Assembly (NCBI RefSeq): GCF_032062245.1
Contig: NZ_DAMBQF010000004.1
Coordinates: 62,001-126,000, forward strand
Source of the DNA: Soonwooa sp032062245
GTDB taxonomy: Bacteria > Bacteroidota > Bacteroidia > Flavobacteriales > Weeksellaceae
Length of the DNA stretch: 64,000 bases
Direction of reading: 5' to 3'
The notes under the pieces were generated by a model that was given only the letters and a program-made list of their open reading frames with translations, had not been told where the DNA came from and did no database searches. Shown piece by piece: positions 8,469 to 16,156 of the stretch (positions are counted from its first letter, which is position 1; every line of letters begins with the position of its first letter). Both the position numbers and the translations under genes were made by a program.

Positions 8469-9950
8469 TTATTTTCCTAAAATTAGATTTCTAATTTTAT
8501 CAATCGACTTTTTCATATCGTTGTTGAAAAGTTCTTTATCAAGACGTGTAGCGGGCGCTTGTCTCACGTCGCAGTTGCTAATGCTGCAATGTTCGCAGGT
8601 AACACCGACTTCAACAGTCTGTAGATTGGCGCTTTTTGCGAAATTAATTTTTTTGAGAGAGTTGGTGTTTAATAAAATTCCGAGGCAATAGCTGCGGTTG
8701 CTACCATCAGAAAATGGATTTTTTTGCGACGTCGAAATCACCAAATAGCTCAATCCAAAATCTTTGTAATGTGAGATTTGTGCGTTGGTTAATTGCGCAT
8801 CACTGCTTTCGAGTTGCTCCATATTTTTAAGCGCAACCCAACGACGACAATAATGCTCGTTCATCGCATTAGAGCGCGGCGCTTGTTGTTGATTGAGGTG
8901 CAATTCTTTAAGAATCTGAACTTTTGGACTGTTTTTCTTTTGCACAAAACATAAATAAAATAAATCTTTAATTCCAAATTCGGATGCCAAAATATTGGTT
9001 AATCGATAATATAAAGTCTCGGGCGAGTTGGTAAAATGTTGAATTAAATCCTCAAAATGGGTTGGATTCCATTCTTTATGATCGAAGAAATCTGCTGTTT
9101 TTCTAACCAATTCTTTTTTAGGAATAAGTAGTCCACCGGCAAAATAAGAGGCGTAATAATTATTCAATATTTCTTCGAAACTATTGATGTCCACCCAAGA
9201 ATAAGTATTGGGACGCGCTTTTAAATCCAAAACCTGAAACCCAATTTCCTTTGCTAGAATAAAGGTTTTTTGATTTTCATCTAATCTTTGGTTGAGTAAA
9301 AGATTTTTCTTTTCAGGAATGTAAAGCGAGCGAAGATGTTGCAAAGTCCCGAATTTATCAAAATCTACAGAATGGATTTGATAACCGAAATTCTCTATTA
9401 AAATCTTTTCTAATTCGCCGGATTTTAATTCACGTGGATTGAGGTTGTATTGCTGATAAAAAGCTTCTGCTTTTTCTTCAATTTCAGGAAAATGATTGTT
9501 GTATAATTCCTGAAATGATCGAAGTACAGCAAAGAAAAAACGTTCTTTTCCTAGATTGTAATTTTGCGAAATTTCGATAAGCGTTGTAATGAAAGCGGTC
9601 ACTTTTTTGGGTGCCTCACTTATCATCCCGATAAGGTTGTTACGATTGATTCCGAAAAGATCTAAGGGGATTTCTTTGAAAACATCCGATTGCAAAATTT
9701 CATTAATAGGTGCTAAACTTCGATCAAGTTTTGTCGATACCAAATCATCAAAACTGCATCCTAAAGTTTCGGCAATTTGGATGATTTTATCGTGTTTAGG
9801 ATATTTTTTTCCGTTTTCGATTTCGTTAAGATAGGATTTTGACAAGCCAGTTTGGTTTGCTAGATCTTGCAACGACCAATTTTTTTTTTGTCGTTGTTGT
9901 CTTAATTTGAGTCCAAAAATTACACGGATGTAGTCGCTATCGGCATTCAT
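8469..9950 (-). CDS. ScfR/RamB-like transcriptional regulator (XRE HTH + degenerate IrrE + DUF2083)
   Basis: A 493-residue regulator. Residues about 10-65 form an XRE helix-turn-helix (LRQQRQKKNWSLQDLANQTG). The middle corresponds to an IrrE/ImmA-like domain, but the zinc site expected as HExxH reads ILAKEIGFQVL, so it cannot be a metalloprotease. The C-terminal domain (DUF2083 type) has a Cys cluster, TCEHCSISNC, near residues 447-457. This architecture is that of RamB/ScfR regulators of acetate, propionate and glyoxylate metabolism, and the gene is divergent from aceB-aceA. I infer it controls that operon, probably sensing an acyl-CoA-like ligand. Confidence 0.85.
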   Translation of the reverse strand: MNADSDYIRVIFGLKLRQQRQKKNWSLQDLANQTGLSKSYLNEIENGKKYPKHDKIIQIAETLGCSFDDLVSTKLDRSLAPINEILQSDVFKEIPLDLFGINRNNLIGMISEAPKKVTAFITTLIEISQNYNLGKERFFFAVLRSFQELYNNHFPEIEEKAEAFYQQYNLNPRELKSGELEKILIENFGYQIHSVDFDKFGTLQHLRSLYIPEKKNLLLNQRLDENQKTFILAKEIGFQVLDLKARPNTYSWVDINSFEEILNNYYASYFAGGLLIPKKELVRKTADFFDHKEWNPTHFEDLIQHFTNSPETLYYRLTNILASEFGIKDLFYLCFVQKKNSPKVQILKELHLNQQQAPRSNAMNEHYCRRWVALKNMEQLESSDAQLTNAQISHYKDFGLSYLVISTSQKNPFSDGSNRSYCLGILLNTNSLKKINFAKSANLQTVEVGVTCEHCSISNCDVRQAPATRLDKELFNNDMKKSIDKIRNLILGK

Positions 9951-9954
9951 GTAA

Positions 9955-9962
9955 CAAATATA
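9955..9962 (-). promoter_or_regulatory. Putative -7 box of the regulator gene
   Basis: On the minus strand TATATTTG lies only four bases before the ATG at 9950. Transcription would begin at or next to the start codon, implying a leaderless or nearly leaderless mRNA. Confidence 0.45.
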
Positions 9963-10000
9963 AAATAATTGCGATTGTCGGCATAATATTTTTTTAAAAA

Positions 10001-10022
10001 AATTAGCGAACGTTCGCTAATT
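10001..10022. promoter_or_regulatory. Perfect 22-bp palindrome, candidate operator of the glyoxylate-shunt regulator
   Basis: The half-site AATTAGCGAAC (10001-10011) is followed directly by its exact reverse complement (10012-10022). It sits between the divergent regulator and aceB genes and ends 16 bases upstream of the aceB -7 box, so a bound dimer would overlap the -33 region. Confidence 0.65.
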
Positions 10023-10038
10023 GTGAAAGTTTTTTTAT

Positions 10039-10046
10039 TAGATTTG
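10039..10046 (+). promoter_or_regulatory. Putative -7 promoter box for aceB-aceA (TAGATTTG)
   Basis: TAGATTTG fits TAnnTTTG and lies 28 bases before the aceB ATG. A TTG at 10021-10023, at the edge of the palindrome, could serve as a closely spaced -33 element. Confidence 0.5.
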
Positions 10047-10074
10047 TCAAATCAATCACAAATAAAAAGTACGA

Positions 10075-11649
10075 ATGACAAGTTTAGAAAGTTTAACTAT
10101 AGAAATGCAAGATTCTTACCGACAATTGTTTACTGAAGAATTAAAAGCTTTCCTTTTGGCTTTGCATCACAAGTTTAATCCAGAACGTTTGCGTCTTCTA
10201 AAACAGAGAGAAGCGATTCAAAAAGAATTTGATAATGGAAAATTACCAAGCTTTTTGGAAGCAACCAAAGACGTTCGCGAATCTGCGTGGGTGTGCGCAC
10301 CACTTCCGCGCGACTTGCATGACAGACGCGTAGAGATTACTGGACCAGTTGATCGAAAAATGGTCATTAATGCACTTAATTCGGGTGCGAAAATTTTTAT
10401 GGCGGATTTTGAAGATAGCAATTCGCCCACGTGGGACAATTGTATGCAAGGTCAAATTAATCTTTCGGATGCAATTAACAGAACAATCGATTTCGAAACC
10501 AACGGCAAACACTATCAATTAAAAGAAAAAACGGCAGTTTTGTTGGTTAGACCTCGAGGATTGCATTTGGATGAAAAACATATTTTGGTGGATGGCGAGC
10601 CGATGCCAGCTTCGTTGGTGGATTTTGGTATTTACTTCTTTAGAAATGCTAAAAAACTTTTAACAACGGGAAGTGGACCATTTTTTTATCTTCCGAAACT
10701 TGAACATTACGAAGAAGCACGTTGGTGGAATGATGTATTTTTGTTTGCTCAAGATTATCTTAAAATCCTTTCTGGAAGCATCAAAGCGACGGTTCTTATC
10801 GAAACGATTACGGCATCTTTTCAGCTTGATGAGATTTTATTTGAACTAAAAGAACACAGCGCTGGACTTAACTGTGGACGTTGGGATTATATTTTTTCGT
10901 ACATCAAAAAGTTTAGAAATCTTCCACATTTTTTAGTGCCCGATCGCGATCAAGTGACGATGACTTCGCCTTTTATGGACGCTTATACCAGAAGAGTTGT
11001 TGAGATTTGTCACAAGCGTCGTGTGCCTGCAATTGGCGGAATGGCAGCGCAAATCCCAGTGAAAGATAATCCACAAGCCAACAAAGAAGCGTTTGAGAAA
11101 GTACGTACAGACAAAGAGCGTGAAGTGCGAAATGGTCACGACGGAACTTGGGTTGCTCATCCTGCTTTGGTGCCAGTTGCGATGGAGGTTTTTGACCAAT
11201 ATATGCCGACTGCTAATCAGATTCATAAGTTGTTTGATTACGGAATTTCTGAAAGTCAATTGTTGGAAGTTCCTGTTGGGACGATTACAGAGAAAGGACT
11301 TCGCAAAAATATTAATGTCGGAATTCTGTACATCGAATCTTGGTTGATGGGCGTTGGCGCCGCGGCGATTTACAATTTGATGGAAGATGCGGCAACTGCG
11401 GAGATTTCGCGATCGCAAGTTTGGCAATGGTTAAAACATTCGGTGAAGTTGGAGAGTGGAGAAATTGTAACTAAAGATTTTATTTTAAAACTTCAAAAAG
11501 AAGAATTAGATAATATCAAAACTTATGTTGGCGAAACTCGATTTGAAAATGGAAAATTTAATTTGGCGGTGGAATTATTTAATGACATGATTTTCTCCAA
11601 TGGCTTCGACGAATTTTTAACCTTAAAAGCCTATCCATATTTAGCTTAA
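10075..11649 (+). CDS. aceB: Malate synthase A
   Basis: Condenses glyoxylate with acetyl-CoA to malate, the second step of the glyoxylate shunt, in the cytosol. The 524-residue length matches isoform A. The signature GLNCGRWDYIFSYIKK and the upstream substrate-binding LLVRPRGLHL are present, as is the later NGHDGTWVAHP segment typical of the family. It is followed by aceA 158 bases downstream on the same strand. Likely controlled by the divergent ScfR/RamB-like protein. Confidence 0.97.
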   Translation: MTSLESLTIEMQDSYRQLFTEELKAFLLALHHKFNPERLRLLKQREAIQKEFDNGKLPSFLEATKDVRESAWVCAPLPRDLHDRRVEITGPVDRKMVINALNSGAKIFMADFEDSNSPTWDNCMQGQINLSDAINRTIDFETNGKHYQLKEKTAVLLVRPRGLHLDEKHILVDGEPMPASLVDFGIYFFRNAKKLLTTGSGPFFYLPKLEHYEEARWWNDVFLFAQDYLKILSGSIKATVLIETITASFQLDEILFELKEHSAGLNCGRWDYIFSYIKKFRNLPHFLVPDRDQVTMTSPFMDAYTRRVVEICHKRRVPAIGGMAAQIPVKDNPQANKEAFEKVRTDKEREVRNGHDGTWVAHPALVPVAMEVFDQYMPTANQIHKLFDYGISESQLLEVPVGTITEKGLRKNINVGILYIESWLMGVGAAAIYNLMEDAATAEISRSQVWQWLKHSVKLESGEIVTKDFILKLQKEELDNIKTYVGETRFENGKFNLAVELFNDMIFSNGFDEFLTLKAYPYLA

Positions 11650-11807
11650 ATTTTTAATTAAACTTTTTCTTAGCAAGGAAAAACAAACAATTTCTAAAGA
11701 CAATTTTTTAAAAGTCACTTAATGTAAAAATGAGTGACAAAGGAGATTTTATTCAAAATTTAAAACAAAGCACTAAACATTTTAATCACATTAAATCACA
11801 AAATATT

Positions 11808-13085
11808 ATGAAAACAAAACAAGAACAAATCCAGATTTTAGAACAAGAATGGTTAAACAATCCACGTTGGAAAGGTATCACAAGACCTTATTCTGCGGAG
11901 GAAGTTTTAAAACTGAGAGGGAAGTACAAACTCGATTATACGATCGCTACGCAAATGTCGGAGTTACTTTGGGAAAAATTGAATACTCAGGATTTTGTTG
12001 CTGGATTGGGCGCTTTAACAGGAAACCAAGCCGTGCAGGAAGTTGACGCTGGTCTAGAAGCGATTTATCTTTCTGGTTGGCAAGTGGCGGCGGATGCGAA
12101 TCTTTCTGGCGAAATGTATCCTGATCAATCTTTGTATCCAGCGAATTCGGTTCCGGCGGTTGTAAAGAAAATTAATAATGCGTTGTTGCGTGCAGATCAA
12201 ATTCAGTCGGTTAATGGTGGTGGCGACAAAGATTATTTGGTGCCGATTGTTGCGGATGCAGAAGCAGGTTTTGGAGGAAACCTTAACGCTTTCGAATTGA
12301 TGAAACAAATGATAGAAGCAGGCGCTGCGGGCGTTCACTTCGAAGATCAATTGTCGTCAGCGAAAAAGTGCGGACATCTTGGTGGAAAAGTTTTGGTGCC
12401 GACGCAAGAAGCGATTAATAAGTTAATTGCAGCACGTTTAGCAGCAGATGTATTGGGTGTTCCGAGTTTGATTATTGCAAGAACAGACGCAGATGCTGCT
12501 GATCTTTTAACGTCGGATATTGATGATAGAGACAAGAAATTTGTTACAGGAGAAAGAACTTCGGAAGGTTTTTATGTTGTTAAAAATGGCGTAGAGCAAG
12601 GTATTGATCGTGGTTTGTCTTATGCGCCTTATGCTGATTTGATTTGGATGGAAACTTCGAATCCAGATTTGGAGCAAGCAAGACAATTTGCGGAGGGCAT
12701 CCATGCAAAGTTTCCAAATAAAATGTTAGCTTACAATTGCTCGCCATCATTTAATTGGGCAGCACGATTAAGTGTTGAAGAAATGGAAAGTTTCCGTGAA
12801 GAGTTAGCGAAAATGGGATATAAATTCCAGTTTATCACCTTGGCAGGATTCCATGCGTTGAACACCGCGATGTTTGAGTTGGCGTTGGCTTACAAAGAGC
12901 GCGGTATGGCGGGTTATTCGGAGTTGCAAGAAAGAGAATTTGCTTTGCAGGCGAAAGGTTTCCGCGCGGTGAAACACCAAAGTTTTGTGGGAACTGGATA
13001 TTTTGATGAAGTACAAAATGTTGTGACCAACGGAATGGCAGCGACAGTTGCGATGAAAGATTCTACAGAAGCAGCGCAGTTTTAG
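11808..13085 (+). CDS. aceA: Isocitrate lyase
   Basis: Cleaves isocitrate to succinate and glyoxylate, feeding malate synthase next door. I start at the Met of MKTKQEQIQILEQEW, giving 425 residues, the normal length; an ORF 26 codons longer exists but its extra residues are not family-like. The active-site signature KKCGHLGGK is at residues 186-194 with nucleophilic Cys188. WMETSNPDL and NCSPSFNW further on are also conserved in the family. A terminator follows the stop. Confidence 0.96.
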   Translation: MKTKQEQIQILEQEWLNNPRWKGITRPYSAEEVLKLRGKYKLDYTIATQMSELLWEKLNTQDFVAGLGALTGNQAVQEVDAGLEAIYLSGWQVAADANLSGEMYPDQSLYPANSVPAVVKKINNALLRADQIQSVNGGGDKDYLVPIVADAEAGFGGNLNAFELMKQMIEAGAAGVHFEDQLSSAKKCGHLGGKVLVPTQEAINKLIAARLAADVLGVPSLIIARTDADAADLLTSDIDDRDKKFVTGERTSEGFYVVKNGVEQGIDRGLSYAPYADLIWMETSNPDLEQARQFAEGIHAKFPNKMLAYNCSPSFNWAARLSVEEMESFREELAKMGYKFQFITLAGFHALNTAMFELALAYKERGMAGYSELQEREFALQAKGFRAVKHQSFVGTGYFDEVQNVVTNGMAATVAMKDSTEAAQF

Positions 13086-13116
13086 ACTTAAAAAGTTTCT
13101 AGGACTGACGTATAGA

Positions 13117-13149
13117 AGCCTTTCAGTTTCAAACTCTAAAAGGCTTTTT
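13117..13149 (+). terminator. Terminator after aceA
   Basis: Arms AGCCTTT (13117-13123) and AAAGGCT (13139-13145) with an inner AGTTT/AAACT pairing and a T run to 13149. Confidence 0.8.
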
Positions 13150-13160
13150 AGTCTTGAAAT

Positions 13161-13196
13161 AAAAAAAGCTAGCAGTTGTCAAATTCTGCTAGCTTT
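13161..13196 (-). terminator. Terminator after the glucan phosphorylase homologue (possibly bidirectional)
   Basis: Perfect 11-base arms AAAGCTAGCAG (13165-13175) and CTGCTAGCTTT (13186-13196). On the minus strand the hairpin runs into a T7 tract, 18 bases past the stop at 13214. Confidence 0.85.
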
Positions 13197-13213
13197 ATAT
13201 TTATGTTTAAAAT

Positions 13214-14872
13214 TTAATTGTTGTAAAGCAATTTGTAATATTCGTCTGCCATACGATCGCTATTAAATTGGAATCGTACGTCGTCCATGGCGTTAGTTAC
13301 AATTTTGCGCCATTTATTTTTGTCGTTGTAATAAGTCGGAATGATTTCATTTTCCAAAATATCATAAAGCTTATGCAGGTCGTATTGATCTTGCTCCAAA
13401 GTTGTCATGTTGTCGTAATCTGCTTTTGGAACGACAAAAGAGTTTTCGCCATGTCTTGCAAACTCAGGAATCCAACCATCGTCTGTAGAAAGGTTGACAG
13501 AACCGTTCATTGCGGCTGTCATGCCAGAAGTTCCCGAAGCTTCACGAGGAACGCGAGGATTATTTAACCAAAGATCAGAACCTTGTTTCAGAGATTTACT
13601 TAATGATAATTCGTAACCTGTAAGAACTGCCATGTTTTTGTAATTCTTGCTTTCTTCTACTAAATTATTAAAAGTCGAGATCGCAGAATAGTCCATCGGG
13701 TAAGGTTTTCCTGCCCAAATAATCTGAACCGGGAATTCTTTATTCTCTAATAAACGACGGAAACGCTCTTTGTCTTCTAGTAACAAATCGGCTCTTTTGT
13801 AACCTGCAAAACGTCTTGCCCAAACAATTGTAAAAACATTAGGATCAAATAATTTACCACATTGATCGGCAACATTGCGGAACATTCTTTTCTTTAAATA
13901 ATGTTTTCTAAAATCGAAAGCTGCCGTATCACCATCATCTTTGGAAATGTATAATAATTTGTCCGCCCAATATTTGAATTCTTGAGCGTTGGTAATAGAT
14001 TTTATTTCGCAGATGTTAGGGTATTTATTCCACATTGCGCGAGAAACCACACCGTGCAGTTGAGAAACACCATTAGCAACTCTCGCCATCTTTAGCGCAC
14101 AAAGCGAGTGGTTGAATCTTTCGTCCTCACTACCTTCAATTTGTTTAACTTCTTCTTTGCTCAATCCACAGAAATACGACATATTGTGACAAAGTCCAAG
14201 GTCGTGTTTTTCGTTACCAGCTTCTTCTGGCGTATGCGTTGTGAAAACTAATTTTTCTTTAACTTTAGAAAGATCGCCGCCATATTTTCTTAAAAGATAA
14301 AATGCTGCAGGAAGTCCGTGCGCTTCGTTAAGATGATAAACATCGCGCTCGCAATTAATTTCGTCTAAAAGTTTTGCACCACCTTTTCCTAATAAAATAT
14401 ACTGTGCTAATTTTGTAGACTCGTTGGCGTCGTACAGTTTGTGACAAATGGTTTTAGAAATGTGATCATTTTCTGGTACGTCGGTACTCAAAAAGAACAT
14501 TGGGCAAGTCTTAAAAGTTTCGGGATTAAGATACCAAACCTTTACCCAAACTGGCGCGTTGTGGATTTCGATTTGGAACTGGATGCCAGTATCTTCAAGA
14601 TAAGAGTACATTTTTTTAGTCCAAACGGGATTAAGCGTTTGATCCGGATTACGAGCTTGATCATAATAACCAAACTTCCAAAGGATGCCAATACCGACTA
14701 AATCTTGTTTTAAATTATAGGCGCTTCGCATGTGCGAACCTGCTAAAAAGCCAAGTCCACCACTGTATATCTTAAGCGATTGATCGATCGCAAACTCCAT
14801 CGAGAAGTAAGCTGTTCTTTTAGAATATTGAGGATTGATGCTGTATGGCATCTTAAAGTTTCTAAAATCCAT
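13214..14872 (-). CDS. Alpha-glucan phosphorylase family protein (GT35-like) with PLP lysine replaced
   Basis: A 552-residue protein of the short alpha-glucan phosphorylase type: TAYFSMEFAI and IYSGGLGFLAGSH near the N-terminus, and FTTHTPEEAGNEKHDL and RFAGYKRADLLL in the middle. Family members release glucose-1-phosphate from glycogen-like glucans using PLP bound to a lysine in EASGTGNMK. Here the aligned segment is EASGTSGMTAAMNG, with Thr452 (codon ACA) where the lysine should be. Classical PLP-dependent phosphorolysis is therefore doubtful. The protein could be a glucosyltransferase-like relative with another activity or a glucan-binding regulator. It is otherwise full length and intact. 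Confidence 0.8.
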   Translation of the reverse strand: MDFRNFKMPYSINPQYSKRTAYFSMEFAIDQSLKIYSGGLGFLAGSHMRSAYNLKQDLVGIGILWKFGYYDQARNPDQTLNPVWTKKMYSYLEDTGIQFQIEIHNAPVWVKVWYLNPETFKTCPMFFLSTDVPENDHISKTICHKLYDANESTKLAQYILLGKGGAKLLDEINCERDVYHLNEAHGLPAAFYLLRKYGGDLSKVKEKLVFTTHTPEEAGNEKHDLGLCHNMSYFCGLSKEEVKQIEGSEDERFNHSLCALKMARVANGVSQLHGVVSRAMWNKYPNICEIKSITNAQEFKYWADKLLYISKDDGDTAAFDFRKHYLKKRMFRNVADQCGKLFDPNVFTIVWARRFAGYKRADLLLEDKERFRRLLENKEFPVQIIWAGKPYPMDYSAISTFNNLVEESKNYKNMAVLTGYELSLSKSLKQGSDLWLNNPRVPREASGTSGMTAAMNGSVNLSTDDGWIPEFARHGENSFVVPKADYDNMTTLEQDQYDLHKLYDILENEIIPTYYNDKNKWRKIVTNAMDDVRFQFNSDRMADEYYKLLYNN

Positions 14873-15063
14873 TAAGTTATCATTTGTTTAGAGTGGACAA
14901 ATTTAAGAATTTAGAATAAAAATAGTTTTAGAAAAAGCATTGTATTTCATTTAAATAGGATTAAATGTTATGCGAGTCTTGGTATTAAATTTTATTAATA
15001 ATCAATTACATAGCAGAAATAATGCTTAGCTTTAAGATGTGATTAATTGTAAACTAGGTTGTT

Positions 15064-15840
15064 ATGTTGTTCACCGAAGATCTTAGAAAATCTCTAGCTT
15101 TATGTATGTTGCGACATAAAAATGCTGCCGAAAAGTTGAGCTATTGGTGGCGCGAGATTGACCGCGAGCGGCTATCGGAGCGCGAAGCTTATCAAAAGAA
15201 AACCGAAGTGCTTCTCCTAAGTACTTTGTTGCAACATTATCCCGATATCGAAATCGAAAATCTAACTGGTGAAAGTCCTGATTTTATTGTAAGAATTAAT
15301 GGTAAACGCATTGGTTTGGAGATTTCGGAAGTTATTAATCATTTTGAACTAAAGAAGCGAGAGGCGCTTATCAATCAGCTTTTCAGATATGTTGAAGATT
15401 GGTTGTCGACCTCGGATAAGGCTTCAGGAATTTACCACATCGGTCTGGACTCTCGACTTGTGACGACCAACCATCAAGAAAAAGTAGTAAAGGATATTTG
15501 TAAAGCTGTGATGCAACAAAAAACGACTAAATACGTGACATCGATTAGAAGAACGCCTTATGACAAGGGCGTTCTTTTGGTTTTAGACTATAACTTGTCT
15601 TTGTTCGATGAGTTGCACGCAAATAAAATCTTAAACATTATAGAAAAGAAAAATGTTAAATATCCTCTCTATAAAAGCAAGATTGATGAGTGTTGGTTAA
15701 TCCTCGTATCGAATATGCATAATATGTCCTCGCGATATAGCTACATCCAGAGACCTGAAGTGTTGAAAGCTATTAAAAGTCCTTTCCAACGGATATTGCA
15801 TTTGGAGAATCTTTTTAGTGAGATTTTGATGATAAAGTAG
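15064..15840 (+). CDS. Hypothetical protein with PD-(D/E)XK nuclease-like motif
   Basis: A 258-residue protein I do not recognise. The N-terminal third is helical and charged. Residues about 78-97 read GESPDFIVRINGKRIGLEIS: a PDF...GLE arrangement as in restriction-endonuclease-like folds, with Asp80 and Glu95 as candidate metal ligands (the usual E-x-K lysine would be Ser97 here). A later DKGVLLVLDYN strand is compatible with such a fold. It stands alone between glgP and the surface proteins, with a local patch (15150-15190) clearly richer in G/C than its surroundings, which may point to acquisition. No methyltransferase or immunity gene is adjacent. Confidence 0.5.
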   Translation: MLFTEDLRKSLALCMLRHKNAAEKLSYWWREIDRERLSEREAYQKKTEVLLLSTLLQHYPDIEIENLTGESPDFIVRINGKRIGLEISEVINHFELKKREALINQLFRYVEDWLSTSDKASGIYHIGLDSRLVTTNHQEKVVKDICKAVMQQKTTKYVTSIRRTPYDKGVLLVLDYNLSLFDELHANKILNIIEKKNVKYPLYKSKIDECWLILVSNMHNMSSRYSYIQRPEVLKAIKSPFQRILHLENLFSEILMIK

Positions 15841-16156
15841 TGCTTCGGCTTTGCTAGCTGCAAGTATATTGCGGAGACCACAAATGTCGATCAATTATGC
15901 TAGTTATAAGCCGGGCCATAGTCTTAGGGTTTATTAATTTGTCGAAAATTTTTGAATGACATATTATTTTAGTACTAAAAACAGGAGCACCAAATATTAA
16001 AAAATAGAATATTATTTGTTTTGAAATAATTAAATAGAGTTATGTTAAGGCTTCGTTTTATTATGATTTCTTAAATTATTATTAAGTTTTTGATAAGTAT
16101 AATAAATGATTGTTAAAATATTTTATATTTACCGCCCATTTTAATTACAAACGATT
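15841..16156. other. Intergenic region with a possible stem and the promoter of the large T9SS protein
   Basis: No gene is evident. Just after the hypothetical gene, CGGCTT and GCTAGC elements (15845-15858) can pair with CTAG and AAGCCG elements (15890-15915), giving a long imperfect stem that may act as a terminator. The rest is A/T rich. TATATTTA at about 16124-16131 resembles a -7 box for the gene at 16157. Confidence 0.3.

Noticed and set aside
10933..11427. 164-residue minus-strand ORF inside aceB
   Set aside because: Antisense shadow of a conserved enzyme; unnatural, Arg/His/Asn-rich composition.
11730..11807. Upstream 26-codon extension of isocitrate lyase
   Set aside because: Residues are not family-like; the ATG at 11808 gives the normal length and N-terminus.
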